This document shows, in pieces, positions 48,665 through 60,300 of a stretch of DNA of 64,000 nucleotides (its first letter is position 1; the number at the start of each line of letters is the position of its first letter). The translations under genes were made by a program, and so were the position numbers. This stretch comes from Akebia trifoliata. Its lineage: Eukaryota > Streptophyta > Magnoliopsida > Ranunculales > Lardizabalaceae. The notes beneath the pieces were generated by a model. It was not told the origin of the DNA and made no database searches. It was given only the letters and a program-made list of their open reading frames with translations. The DNA lies in the NCBI GenBank assembly GCA_017979445.1, contig CM030711.1, positions 42,021,560 through 42,085,559 of the forward strand, written 5' to 3'.

Positions 48665-49055
48665 CCTAGGTTAGGACTTAAATTTTCACTCCATTAACGC
48701 CTAGGTACTTTGGGAGTAGTGGTTTCGGTATCGGACGCAACCCCTTGTCCAAGGTTCGAGTCATGGGGAGGCGATTATAGAGAAAAGAAAAAAAGACTCC
48801 TCTATAGTATGGGATATGAAAGGGCTTTGCCATAGTAAGCCACCGTGATAGTTTGGGAAGGGGGGACTTATGAAAAAAAAGAAAGAGATAATTGGTACTT
48901 GGAAAGAAGGCCAAGGGGTGGGGGACTCTCCATAAAGTTGGCCAACTAGAACGTCGGCCTTGAAGTGTGGGGGTATATTATAATCCTTAGGTTAAGGCTT
49001 AAACTTTCAACTCCATTAACGCCTAGGTTCTAGTTTCTTTTGGAGTAGTGATTTA
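48665..49055 (+). repeat. Direct repeat pair with tRNA-like (SINE-type) sequence
   Basis: The block cctaggttaggacttaaa, tccattaacgcctagg, ggagtagtggttt at 48665-48725 recurs with changes at 48985-49051. After the first copy, tagtggtttcgg and ggttcgagtc (48715-48764) look like pol III A and B boxes. The second copy is followed by a TTG-rich tail (49066-49081), as in SINEs mobilised by RTE LINEs. Confidence 0.45.
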
Positions 49056-49787
49056 GGTCAGATGGGATTGTTGTCGTTGTTGTAATAATATACGAGATCC
49101 AAGGAAAACCCCTTTATACATTATATGGTTCGATTCCTTATGATACACATAAGGCCCATTTAGGTCATTTTGTTGGCTTAATCATCATCATCAAAAGCAA
49201 CAAAACTTGGTTATTACCTGGGTGGGACAAGCATATATGGATATTGCAAATCCATCTTTGAATCTTGTTTTCATACCTGATTTTGTAATTTATTATGGCC
49301 TTAACAATTATCATAGCATACAAAATAACTTAAATATTAATAATATTTGTAATTACGATTAATGATATAGAAAGATAGAGGGCGTGAGATGAAAGAGAGG
49401 CAGGGAACATTGATATGGTTGTCAATGAATAATACTCAGGCACAAAATTTGATCCATTCCATTAGGATAAATTAGGGGTTGGAACTTGATTTTGGGATCT
49501 AGGACTCTATTTTGATTTCTACATCATTTTTGTTGGACCAATCATGTCCCCATCCACTCATATCTTATACAGTGTCGTGTTCCTATAAGATAGGTATAGT
49601 GTCTATGAGGCATGTTTTAGTTGGAGTTTAAAATATCTCGTCTCCTAACCAAACCGTGCACGTAGCGCAATGTGATTATTCTCCAACCAAAGCATGACAC
49701 ATAGACATCATTCCTATTTTTAGGAACGGATACCATACTGGATCATGACTCACCAAGTTTCATGTTCTGCACAAGTCCAAAGTAAGG

Positions 49788-49960
49788 GTACAACTTGGTC
49801 TGGTTCAAATCGAGAACTGAACCAAACTGATAGCTTTGGGTTGTTTTGGTTCGGTTTAGAACAAGTTATGATTCAGATTTGGGTTAAGAAAATGGAGAAC
49901 CGATCAATTTGATTTGATTATTTGTTCAAAGCTTGTATGGAATCGAATCGAACTGAACCC
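49788..49960 (+). repeat. Dispersed repeat R2, copy 2
   Basis: Partner of 40424-40570, with the same order of blocks. Confidence 0.6.
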
Positions 49961-50058
49961 TTGCATGATAAATAAATATGTATTAATTTTTTATGAATAA
50001 ACTTAGGAGCTAAGACATAGATTAATGACTTTTTTATGGATAAATTAATGACTATCCA

Positions 50059-50295
50059 ACCCCAGGTGATTGGCCTAGTGCCAAGCCGAGCCTTAATAAG
50101 CTCTTCAAGAAGGGTAGGTCAAGTGTACGAAACCCCACGAAACAATGAGTTCCTTGAGGCCACCCTCCAGTCTTTGGTTGATGCTTGACTCAAGCAATTG
50201 CACGTAGGAATTTCTGGGGGAGCGATGCATGTGACTGTGGGATTAGTTTCACCAGAAAGGTAAGGATACCCACGATAAGCAAAAAAAAAAAAAGG
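50059..50295 (+). mobile_element. tRNA-derived SINE, family S1 copy 2, with target duplication
   Basis: Full-length partner of 17816-18050 with A-box-like ttggcctagtgcc, B-box-like gtacgaaacccc and a tail of about 13 A. It is bracketed by attaatgactatcca (50044-50058) and attattgactatcca (50296-50310), 14 of 15 identical, so both element ends are defined. Confidence 0.85.
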
Positions 50296-50611
50296 ATTAT
50301 TGACTATCCATTAATCTTGTTAGGACATAAATTTCATGATTATTATTTATTTAGTGAGTTGCTATTGCCTCACCAATTTTTACTAATGTCACACCAACTA
50401 TGTGCAATTCTTTGGTGATTTATATAAGAATTGGTGTGGCATTAGTAAAACTTGGAGTGGCAATAGTAACTCTCTTTATTTATGATTAAAAATATGTTTT
50501 TCCAAGCATTTTTATAGGATATTGGCAACTAGTGGAATTGAACGGAACCAAATCAACCTTAGATTGATTTAGGTCTATAGTGGAACCAACCTATGTCAGT
50601 TCAATTCCAAT

Positions 50612-51219
50612 CATGGTTTTAAATCTCGTCCGTAATTGAGATGACTCACCCAATTCATCTCGGTCTCGTTCAACAATAATACTAATACATACAGTGTCTC
50701 AACATTCACACCATCTCGCGAGATAAATGAGATGTCTCAAATGTTATTTTGAAAATCTCAATCAGGTCAATCAGAATTTTATAGATTTTGATTAAAATAC
50801 TTAGTTTGTTTTTTTTAAATTTAAATGTTTATTATCTACATAAAAGATGATTTTAGGAATAAACATTTCCTAATCTATCTTATTTTATTATAAAATTATA
50901 ATTATTTTAAGAAAAATCCTAAAGAGAACTTTTTTATTATTATTTATTGGTTCACACTGCATTGATGTGGCCAGGGATGTGTTTCCTCTCTGTTCAAAGT
51001 GAAGCATCTATGCATACCTCTTCGTCAGCGCAGTGTGAAACGCATGAAAAAGAAGTCCCCCTCCCCCGGCACAACTCTTATTTTAGTTCAGATATTTATT
51101 TAAAATCAATGTAAACCGAGTTAAATGAATCATCTCGTGCGTAACGAGTCGAATCTTCCGAGACAATTCGGTATCGACCGTGAACGAGACGAGATGTTTA
51201 ACCGAGTTTTAAAACCGTG
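50612..51219. mobile_element. MITE-like element of the CATGGTTTTAAA family, abutting RRP12
   Basis: Left end CATGGTTTTAAATCTCGTC and right end GAGTTTTAAAACCGTG are inverted; sequence next to both ends is rich in 'gagac' and 'ctcgt' words as in the 61911-62129 copy. A separate small inverted repeat (ttcacactgc and gcagtgtgaa, 50951-51048) sits inside. No target duplication was found, so it may be two insertions. Its right end is about 100 bases before the RRP12 start codon. Confidence 0.5.
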
Positions 51220-51322
51220 CCCCTATTCAAAGTCTAATAAAGCCCTCAGCCCCTCAAAGTTGGATACAAATCACAAAACTCCAACTCTCACAAAACCCCA
51301 ACTCTCCTCTTCACCTGCAACA

Positions 51323-54300
51323 ATGAAGAGAAGTGTACAATACATGGCCGCCATTAAAGACAAAGTAGCCGAAGAAGAAGAAGAGCTAGAGGTTGCAGAG
51401 AACTCCTTCGAAGAAAACTCAGATCTCTGCCAGATATTAATGGAACGATACGGTAAATCCACTGCTCCTCAGCACCGCCATCTCTGTGCTTCATCTACCG
51501 CCATGAGAGCAATTCTTCAAGAAGAAGGTCTCCCTCTCATACCATCGGCCTACTTTGCTGCTACAATTTCCTCCATTAACGATGCAGCAGATACTCTAGA
51601 CTCAAGCGCCACTGCTGCTCTTACTTCGTTCCTCTCAATCTTACTTCCTCTCGTTCCTTCTCAATCTCTTCCTCCTTCGAAGGCAATTGATGCTGTTTCA
51701 GTTCTCGTTACGTTGCTGCAGAGACCTCCAGAAGCGGTATCAACAGCAACTGTGCGGTCTGTTATTAAATCTTTAGGGGATTTATTGAACTTCTGTGATT
51801 TGGAGAATTGGAGTGCGATTAAGTTTCCGTTTGAGATGATTCTTTCATTTTCAATCGATAAGCGACCGAAGGTATGGAGTTATGTATTTGAGTCTTTTTG
51901 AATTTTTATTTCTTTAATGTATTATTGGAAATTAGTACAGGAGATGCCATGTTGTGTGAGAACCACAATCACTTTGTGTGAAAAATTAGAACATAAGTTT
52001 TTGATACAATTTTGATAAATTTGATTGAAAGCTTTTAAAACCTTTGATGAAAATAGTATGGACGAGAATTATTTAGTTGACAAGTTTATTTGGATGAAGC
52101 TAATGCTGGGCCAAAAATAAAAGTGGAAACTTTGACTGTAGTATTTAAATTCAAATCTTCTTGTGGGACGTTGTAGTACAAATTTTGATTTCTCTTTTTC
52201 TAAGATGATATAGTATACATTTATTTGTTAGTTGGGGAAACCTGAGGCTTTTGGTATGGACAAGAGTGATATATTTGAGGAAGAGATTAGGAGGTTGAAT
52301 TGCTGAAATAAGGAGCTCAATGCCAATAAGGGATCCCAAGTCCATTGTAAAGAGAATTCATCCTGTACTTGTGGGATTTGAGGGACAAAGGCTGGATGTT
52401 GAATGCATTTTAAGGAATGACAGAGCAGAGTTATGACTTTCAAGTTGAACATTGGGTACTTATTGCATTGAATGCCTAGCTTTGGTCTAGGTCTCTTCTT
52501 TTCTCTTTCACCCCACATGCTTACAACCTCGGAAATGGGAAAAAATTGGATTTATGTGTTATCCATGATAAACTTGTTAACTTCTAGTTGGTTTTTTTTT
52601 TCCTTTTTCTAACTTGTTAAATTGCCAATAGATGTTATAAAATATTTTATTTTGATTTATCAATTATGGAAGGAGAGGAGGTTAGACGATACACTTTTCA
52701 TTTTATATATTTTATCTTGCTAAGAGCAATTGAAAATTATCAAATGTTGCTTAAGATGCTTTGAGAGTCTTGGCTTTTTTTTTTCCCAGGATATTTGAGG
52801 TAGGGGAGGTGGAGCAATGTTAGTTGGGCAAATTTCTGTGCCTTACATGGGGCTTCCTTTGGGGGCTAATTATAGGATGTAGGTTAGCTGGGGCCTGGTC
52901 CTTGAACGTATGGTGGCATATTTTCCTGTGGAAGCAAATAAATCTATTTAAAATGGGATAGAATTTGTTGATTAAACATTCTCTCAAGTCTTCCCATTTA
53001 TTTTCATTCTCTCCTCACAATTCTGGGGTAGAAGACCAATTGGTCGGGGAAGATGTTTGGAGATTTTTTTTATAGGAGGATGAGAAGAACAATAAAATTT
53101 TCTTCTTGCCATATGGGAATAATATTTGAGACCCCAAATTAGAAGGGCTTGGAGTGAAGCTCTTTAAGGATACAATTACTACATGCCATGAGAAATGGGT
53201 TTGGTGTTTTGAAGAGGAAAGCTGTTGCTTATGGCAAAGGGTAGTTTAATGTAGATTCATCTACCAAAGTAATGGGTGGTATCTTAGGTTTCCAGATTTT
53301 TTGTATGAGACTCAAGTTCATCAATTAGATTTGTGACGACTTGTGCTATAGTAGTTGTCCCATGAGAATGGGTTTCATATATGTGAGCTCCATCAGTGTC
53401 TAAGGCAGCCTCTTTAGCCAATGCGTGGAGTTTGATGGCTCATGCGTTTATTGGGATTTGAGGATCTTGAGAAATCTATTGGACGAGGTGATTGATGAAA
53501 TGGTGGTTCTTGGTTCTTCTGACAGAGCCATACTCACCAAGTTGGAATACATATTTAAAATGGCAAGGGGAAACTTCAAAAAGGGGAAAGAAACGAGAAT
53601 AATGATAAATATAAAAAATAAAGGATATTCAAAATCATGAAATATGTAATAGACATTTATTCTAAGTTTTCAATATATTCTTGAGCAAAAATAAAAATAA
53701 AAATAAAAATAAAAATTACTATTGAATATTTATGCATGATGACATGTTTCTACACATAATTATTCATTTTATGACGCTACAAAAAAGTATAAACCATCAA
53801 CATATTTTTAGAGCACGATGACTCACTATTAAAAACAAATTAAATAATCATGATATGAAGGCATTATCATCAATTCCCATACTACAACATTTATTAACAA
53901 ATCACAAACAACCATAAGGCAACAAAACCTAACCATAGGCCTACAAAAAATAGGTTATTATTAATTTTATTTATTTTGAAGAAGCGTGTTTAAAAATGTG
54001 AACACATGTTTTTTGAAAGCATCACATTTTTTATCGTTTTAATCATTAGAGGTACAAAACACGTTTTAAACGAGATTTTTTTCATAAAAAGATGGAGTTC
54101 ATTTGACTATGGATAGAACTACTGTTCATTACACCCTCGGTGTGAGAGACAATTGTGGAGAGAGTCAGGAAAAGGCTTAGTCCTTGGAAAGTTAAGTACT
54201 TATCAAAGGGAGGGAAGTTGACTTTGATTAGGAGCACATTGTCGAGCATCCCGATGCACTTCTTAGCATTGTTCACTCTTCCTATTAGGATTGAATCCTA

Positions 54301-57300
54301 GTTGGAGAAGTTGGTGAGAGACTTCTTATGGAATGGTAGAAGTGGTAATCATAAGTTTCATTTGGTGCATTGGAAATTGGTTTGTCATCCTAGGAAACTT
54401 GGTGGCCTTGGCATTAGGAGATTTATGTGTGTCAATAAAGCGTTGTTGGGGAAGTGACTGTGGAGGTTTGATAATGAAAAGGAGGATCTTTGGAGGAAAG
54501 TTGTGGCCGTTAAGTTTGGGGAAGATCCGCTTGTCTAGGAGTGTCTGCCTAGTAGATTACCGTTTGGTAGGAGCGTGTGGAGAGGCATTTCTTTGTTGGG
54601 AGAGGTCTTGGGGGAGTATATTAGATTCAATGTGGGTAGGGGGATCGTACTTGCTTCTAGGAGGATAGACGGTGCAGTGATACCCTTTTACAATTTTTGT
54701 TATCTGGGTTGTATGCACTTTCCTCAAGAAAAATAATGCCTGTCTCTACTTTTTTGATTCCTAATGAGAGGGGTGAGTCTTGGGATCTTGGTTTTAGAAG
54801 AAGATTGAACGATTGGGAGATTGAGGATGCTATCTCTATCTCAGATTTACTAGCCTCCACAGGTCCTTCGATAGATAGAGCGGATCGTCGGATTTGGAAA
54901 GGCACGGGTGATGGTTGTTTCTCGGTCAGATCTTTTTATATGCTTCTTGTTGATAACATCGAGGTTTGTTTCCCACATTCCTTGATTTGGGAGGCCAAAG
55001 TTCCTTCTAAAGTGTTTTTTTTTTATGTGGTTGGTGGACGTGAGGGCCTTGTCTTGATTGACTTTTGTTGCTTGTGTTAGTCCAACGGGGAATCAGTGGA
55101 CCATATTCTTTTGCATTGTGAGGTGGCCTACAATGTTTTGTCTTTTTTTCTTGCTTTGTTTAAGGTTTCATGATTTTTTCGAGTTCGGTTGTCCCTCTTC
55201 TTTTTAGTTGGAAAGCCATTCTTTTTCTGGCAGGTGGAAGATTCTTTGGAAGTTCATCCCTTATACAATTTGTTGGGGTTTGTGGAACGAGAGGAACTTA
55301 CACACGTTTGAGGGGAAGGAAGGCACCATGCCAGAGCTTATTTTTAGTATTCTCGGTTTATTGTTTATTTGGTGTAAGCAATTAAAGGAGTTCAAGGCTT
55401 TCTTTTTTGAAGATTTTTTGTTTAGGTGGGACAATGTAATCAGGGAGTAGTTGCCTTGTTGTTGCGTTGCTTTCTTTTTTCTCTTCCCTTGTATCTTTCT
55501 TGAGGACTTCTTGTCCTCTTTTAGTAAATTAAACTTAAAAAAAAAAAAAAATTACACCATCATCATATAAGGGCATGATAGTGTGGAAGCATTCTTTGAA
55601 GGTGTGTTTCTAGTAAGGTCTTTCTACTATAATTATTTACTGAAACCAATGACCATCACTTCTTATTTATCAGGGAAAGTTAAATTCGTTTTTCTCTATA
55701 CGTGTATTTAGGAAGGTCTTCTCGATATTCTGCATTATATCTGTTTGCTTTTTTTTTTTTTTTCAATTGAATCTTATGCTGCACACACACAAAAAAAAAA
55801 TTCTTAGCTACGATCTTCTCAATTTCCTTCTCTTTGTTCGGTATATTGGAATCCTGAATGTGCTTATTATTTAAAGAAAAGGGACTTTGTTGGCCACATT
55901 CTCATCCATTATTGATTTACTAAGGGTTGAGCTAGTTTTTTCTGGCTTTTGATATGTATATTCGGTGATGATGTGGAACGTGTGTAGTCTTCTTTGCAGA
56001 TGGTTGGTTAGTGCTTTAAATTTTAGAGGTCAGATGTTATTGAAGTTGCCCATATTTGGTTTTTTTTTTTTTTGGGCATCTAGAAGCAACTGGCAAGTGA
56101 ATCTTTGGGAGATAAATGTGGGATTTTTGGGTTCATTTATGGTGAAGACTAAGGCCTCTTTTTTTCAGTGGCCCACCTTCAGAGAATTTCAGGTGTTTCT
56201 CCTGGTGAACATTTTTTCCAATTTGGACGCAATTGCTTCTGGGAGTTTTCAAAGTAATTGATTGGAGGGCCTTCTTTTGTATTTTGCTTTTGAGCTTCAT
56301 AGTTCCCCTCCTTTTTTTTTTTTGGGAGGGGAGGTGTGGTCTCTACACCCTCTTTGTACAGCAGGGTGTTGAATTTCCCTTTTAATAATTTTGTACGTAT
56401 TTACTTATCCAAAGAAGATTATGATTGCTTTTCCTTCTATAGTTTCACATTCCTATATTTTCATGTTGCAGGTTCGGAGATGTGCTCAAGTGTGTGTTGA
56501 GAAGGTCTTTAAGTCTTTTCAGTGCTCTACTGTTATTAAAGAGTCAAGCAAAGTGGCACTGTCTTTGTTCGAAAGGTACATGCCTTTGGCAAATGAAATA
56601 AGTGCTGGAAGAATTGTAGATGGATCAAAAAGTGAAATGCTTTTAAAATATGAGCATTTGGAGGTCCTCCACATGCTAAATTTGCTGAAACTTATTGTTC
56701 CATATCTATCAAACAAAGTCAGTTTGAAAATATTGCCCGAATTGTATAAAACTATGACTTGCGAATGCTCACCCATTACAAGGCACATTCTTTCCATTCT
56801 TGAAGTGTTCTTTGATCCTTCAAAAGCAGAACTTGTTTCTGTTCCAGAAGCAGAGAAAATTGTCACTTCACTTGTTTCATATGTATCTTTTGGTGAGAAG
56901 AATCCCATGGACACTGTCATGTCTGCATCAATTTTGTTAAAGAATGGTTTGGCTAAACTTCGTGCTGCAGAACTGGGCATATGGTGTAGGAATCTTCCTC
57001 TGGTATTTGGTTCTATAGCAGGTATGCTGTTTGGGGGGTTTTTAGAAGGCTCTATTCCGTAGTAATATATAGTGATTCTCATTGTTTTTCATATTCGTGT
57101 ATCTTTTGTTGCATACTTTGTTTGTGTTCATCCTTGTGAACCTTTTCAGCATGGTTTTTGGTTTAAACATTCAGACTATAATTCATAGAACCTGCTGTCA
57201 TTTCTATCTAGAAATCTATAGTGGCAATGATGCTGTTTTCCTAAGCATATGATACTGACACATGTCAATATCATATGCTGATAAGACATGTTGGATACTT

Positions 57301-60300
57301 AGATACCATGATCTCGTAGGTTGATGAGACATGTTAGATACTTTGCTACCATGATCTCTAGATTGTTGTAATCTAAAACAGGAAATGTCCAAAAAAGTTA
57401 ATAAAATACAAAATTATTTTTAAGAACAAGTATTTTGGACACTATTAAACATCCTTCTGTGATGCAGGACGGTGAGGGTAGATAAGAAAATATGGGGGTT
57501 TAGGGAATTTGGTTTTGGATTGAGTAAACCCAAAGGTAAAATGAAAACAATGATTGTAGGTATGACCACAATCCCAATGATAATGGTTAAAGATTTGTAG
57601 GGAAAGGAAATGATTAAGGGTTAAAGATTTGGAAAAGAGATTAATGAAATAAGGGTTAAAGAAAATGGGGAAAGGGTTAAGGGTTGAGTTTTGTAAGTTT
57701 TAAGAATCAAGAATTACGAACAAGGAACTAAAAGATAATCAAGAAAAATAAAATAATAGAAAAGAAAAGTAAGTAGAAGAAAAGAATGTTGTATTAGACT
57801 CACTCCAAAATGGTCTCATATCACACACCCATTGTTGGGAAGATCAAGCTCAAGTTTTCTTTTTTGTTCTTCGTTCTTAAAAAAAATCCTAATACAATCT
57901 ATAGAAGAAAATAAATCTAAGAATCCTAATCAAACTATAACACCAAATAAATAAACCTAATTTTCGTAACTTTCTCTCTCCTAATTTTCAAATCCTAATA
58001 AATTAAATAAAAGACAAAGTGAAGTTACTAAATTGCCCTTAAATATTATACTATGACCATGGGCTAATAAAATATGGAAAGAAACTCAAAAAACATTAAA
58101 TTAAAGCCCTAAAACAGAAATCTAAATAAAAACTAAAATCTACTCTTCTAGATTTGCTGTCCCCAACAATTCTCCTTGGTTGGGAATATTTCGGCACTGG
58201 CTAAATAAAATTATAGTAATTATCATCATCGGTCGCGTTCCGCATTATTCTGCCGTGTGGTACATCTGAACTAATTGTTATTCCCCTTCCTTTTTTATAT
58301 TTAATCTCCTAAAAACGGTGATGTTATGTTTGGGCTTTTGTTGGAAGTGATTAAAGTCAATGGTCTTGCAGAGAAATGACATAGGTGAAAAAGAGATGTC
58401 CACGGAGTGAATAGGACCTTCTTCATTGCATGAGTTGATTACATAGGGGTTGAAATGGTTCGGATGAAAAAAAAAAACTATGGTTCAAAGATTCGTGCCA
58501 CTTCAGAATGTACTGGTTGAACATTTCAGTTTCAACTGAGACCTGTATGAAACATTGATCTGTCTTGGAAGGTTTTTTGAATATTTTGGTTGAGATTGTC
58601 TCAGTTTTTCTCCTAACCAAAAAATTGTATCGAAATGGGGATTTTAAACCTTGCAAAAAACATTAATTTTTCTTACTGTCAACTTCATGTTGGATGGTCA
58701 CTAGTGGTAGTGTAGAAGGCACTTCCTGCCTAGACACATTGTTAGTGTACGTGTTAGCATGGTGTCCAGGTCATCTGCATAGAGGACATGTTGGCGCCCT
58801 ATCACTAAAGAAGGCTGCATGTCTGGAACCTGGCTGCCTTATCTCAAGATCCCGGGCTTTACAAAGACTGGGAAAGAAGCCTGCAAAATGAACCTTTTTT
58901 AGACACTGCCTAACGCTGTGCTGGTTCTTCGACGCCTTGTGTTAGAAGACGACTGTCCTATGCAAGGGCCAAGGGAAAAAGGGCGATTTGCTAGTAGATC
59001 ACATGAAAGTCCTTGATGACATGGGAGGATGCAATGAAGTTAGGCAATGGGATATGTTGGGGTTCTGGAATAAGTTGGAAGGGGGAATTTGGTACACATG
59101 AATTCATGGAGGCTAGTACAGAAAGGAGAATTTCACTTCCCGGGCATGAATCACTAAATCTAGATAATATGTATGTGTTTTGTAGATCAACTAGGAAAAA
59201 ACTTTGAAGCGAGCGGGCCGCTTCAAGATTTTGAAGGATCCCCCCTCTCCATTGGATTGCACGTAGCATTTTCAAGGAGGTATTCCAAATTTTGGCGGAA
59301 ATGTATGGCGTGAAATAAATTCAAAAGCCACGTGTCTCGTAAAGAAGATGGTTCCTTGAAAATTTTGAAGCGGTCTGCCTGCTTCAAAGTTGGACTCGAT
59401 CAACTGAGCATTTGGACTGTAAAATGCTTAACAATTCATTTGATTCATTGTTGTTGAGTATGTTTTGAACACTGCTGCACTGTATTTGTCCAAGTGTGAA
59501 AATGCTATTTTTTTTTTGGTCTACTATTTTGAACAGCTGTCAGTTTTCTATATTTATTTGTGTATTTTTATTGCATCCGTTGGAAATATATCTTTCTGAT
59601 ACCGATGACTTATTATTTACTACCACCTATTTTTAGGTCTTCTAGTGTCCGAGGCTAATACTTCTTCACAAGCTGCGGCTATCTTGAAAGAATTGATCAA
59701 CCACCATATGGATAGAAATATTTTCATGGTCGGTGAAATTCAAGTTTATGATGATAAATTCATGGCTACAGCAGAAGCAAGGGCAATAGAATCTACTTGT
59801 GCTGTGTTTGAGCATGTACTCAGTTCCTTTAATGGAGTCCCAAATGAGCACACCTTGGCGGTCATATCAGATTTGTTTCTCAAGCTTGGTTAGTCTTTCC
59901 ATCATAGCACGTGTACATGTTTTTCTCACATGTATGAATTTAAGTTCTTGTGTTCTTTTGTAGGTTCCAGATGAGACTAATCTATTTTTCATATTGACTA
60001 TAGGTGATGTCTCGTACTTCTTTATGAAGGGCATCTTACTTAAACTTGCAGACTTCATGACGCGTGCGAATGGAGACATGGCTGAAACCGAGCATGTAAG
60101 ACCAGATCCACTTTGTTCTAATGCATATTAGTACTTTTATATGAATCGATAACTGAGTTTTTAAAAACTGATGTCTGTTCACCAATTCACTTGTCTTATG
60201 TAACTGCTTTGGTTTCCTGAGGGAATTAGCTTGATTTTATTGCTCATCAGATTTTCTTTGCTCATATTTTTTATAATGCAGATTGGCCTTGGAAGGAGGC

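Larger units (their letters stand above)
35999..51322. other. Transposon-rich intergenic desert between NADK1 and RRP12 (divergent genes)
   Basis: About 15 kb without a credible gene. In order: NADK1 leader, MULE-like element (36.2-38.35 kb) with a nested hAT MITE, a second hAT-like element (38.68-39.32), hairpin MITE (39.61-40.0), inverted LTR-like pieces and LTR/gag remnant (40.57-42.96), a small hairpin (44.87), pyrimidine-rich array (46.2-46.8), RTE tail (47.8), tRNA-like and direct repeats (48.66-49.05), a SINE (50.06-50.3) and a MITE-like element reaching to 51219. The stretches 43.0-44.4, 45.1-46.1 and 46.8-47.8 kb show nothing I can name. Confidence 0.6.

Noticed and set aside
51125..51322. 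In-frame ATG at 51125 as the RRP12 start
   Set aside because: The added 66 residues are encoded by MITE-like DNA and have no resemblance to RRP12; the ATG at 51323 begins the conserved-looking N-terminus. Kept only as a finding.
54697..55080. 127-codon + frame as an independent gene
   Set aside because: It is the zf-RVT part of the dead LINE at 54136-55550.
56519..57082. 187-codon minus-strand frame
   Set aside because: Antisense shadow of RRP12 exon 2, whose sense frame matches the family.
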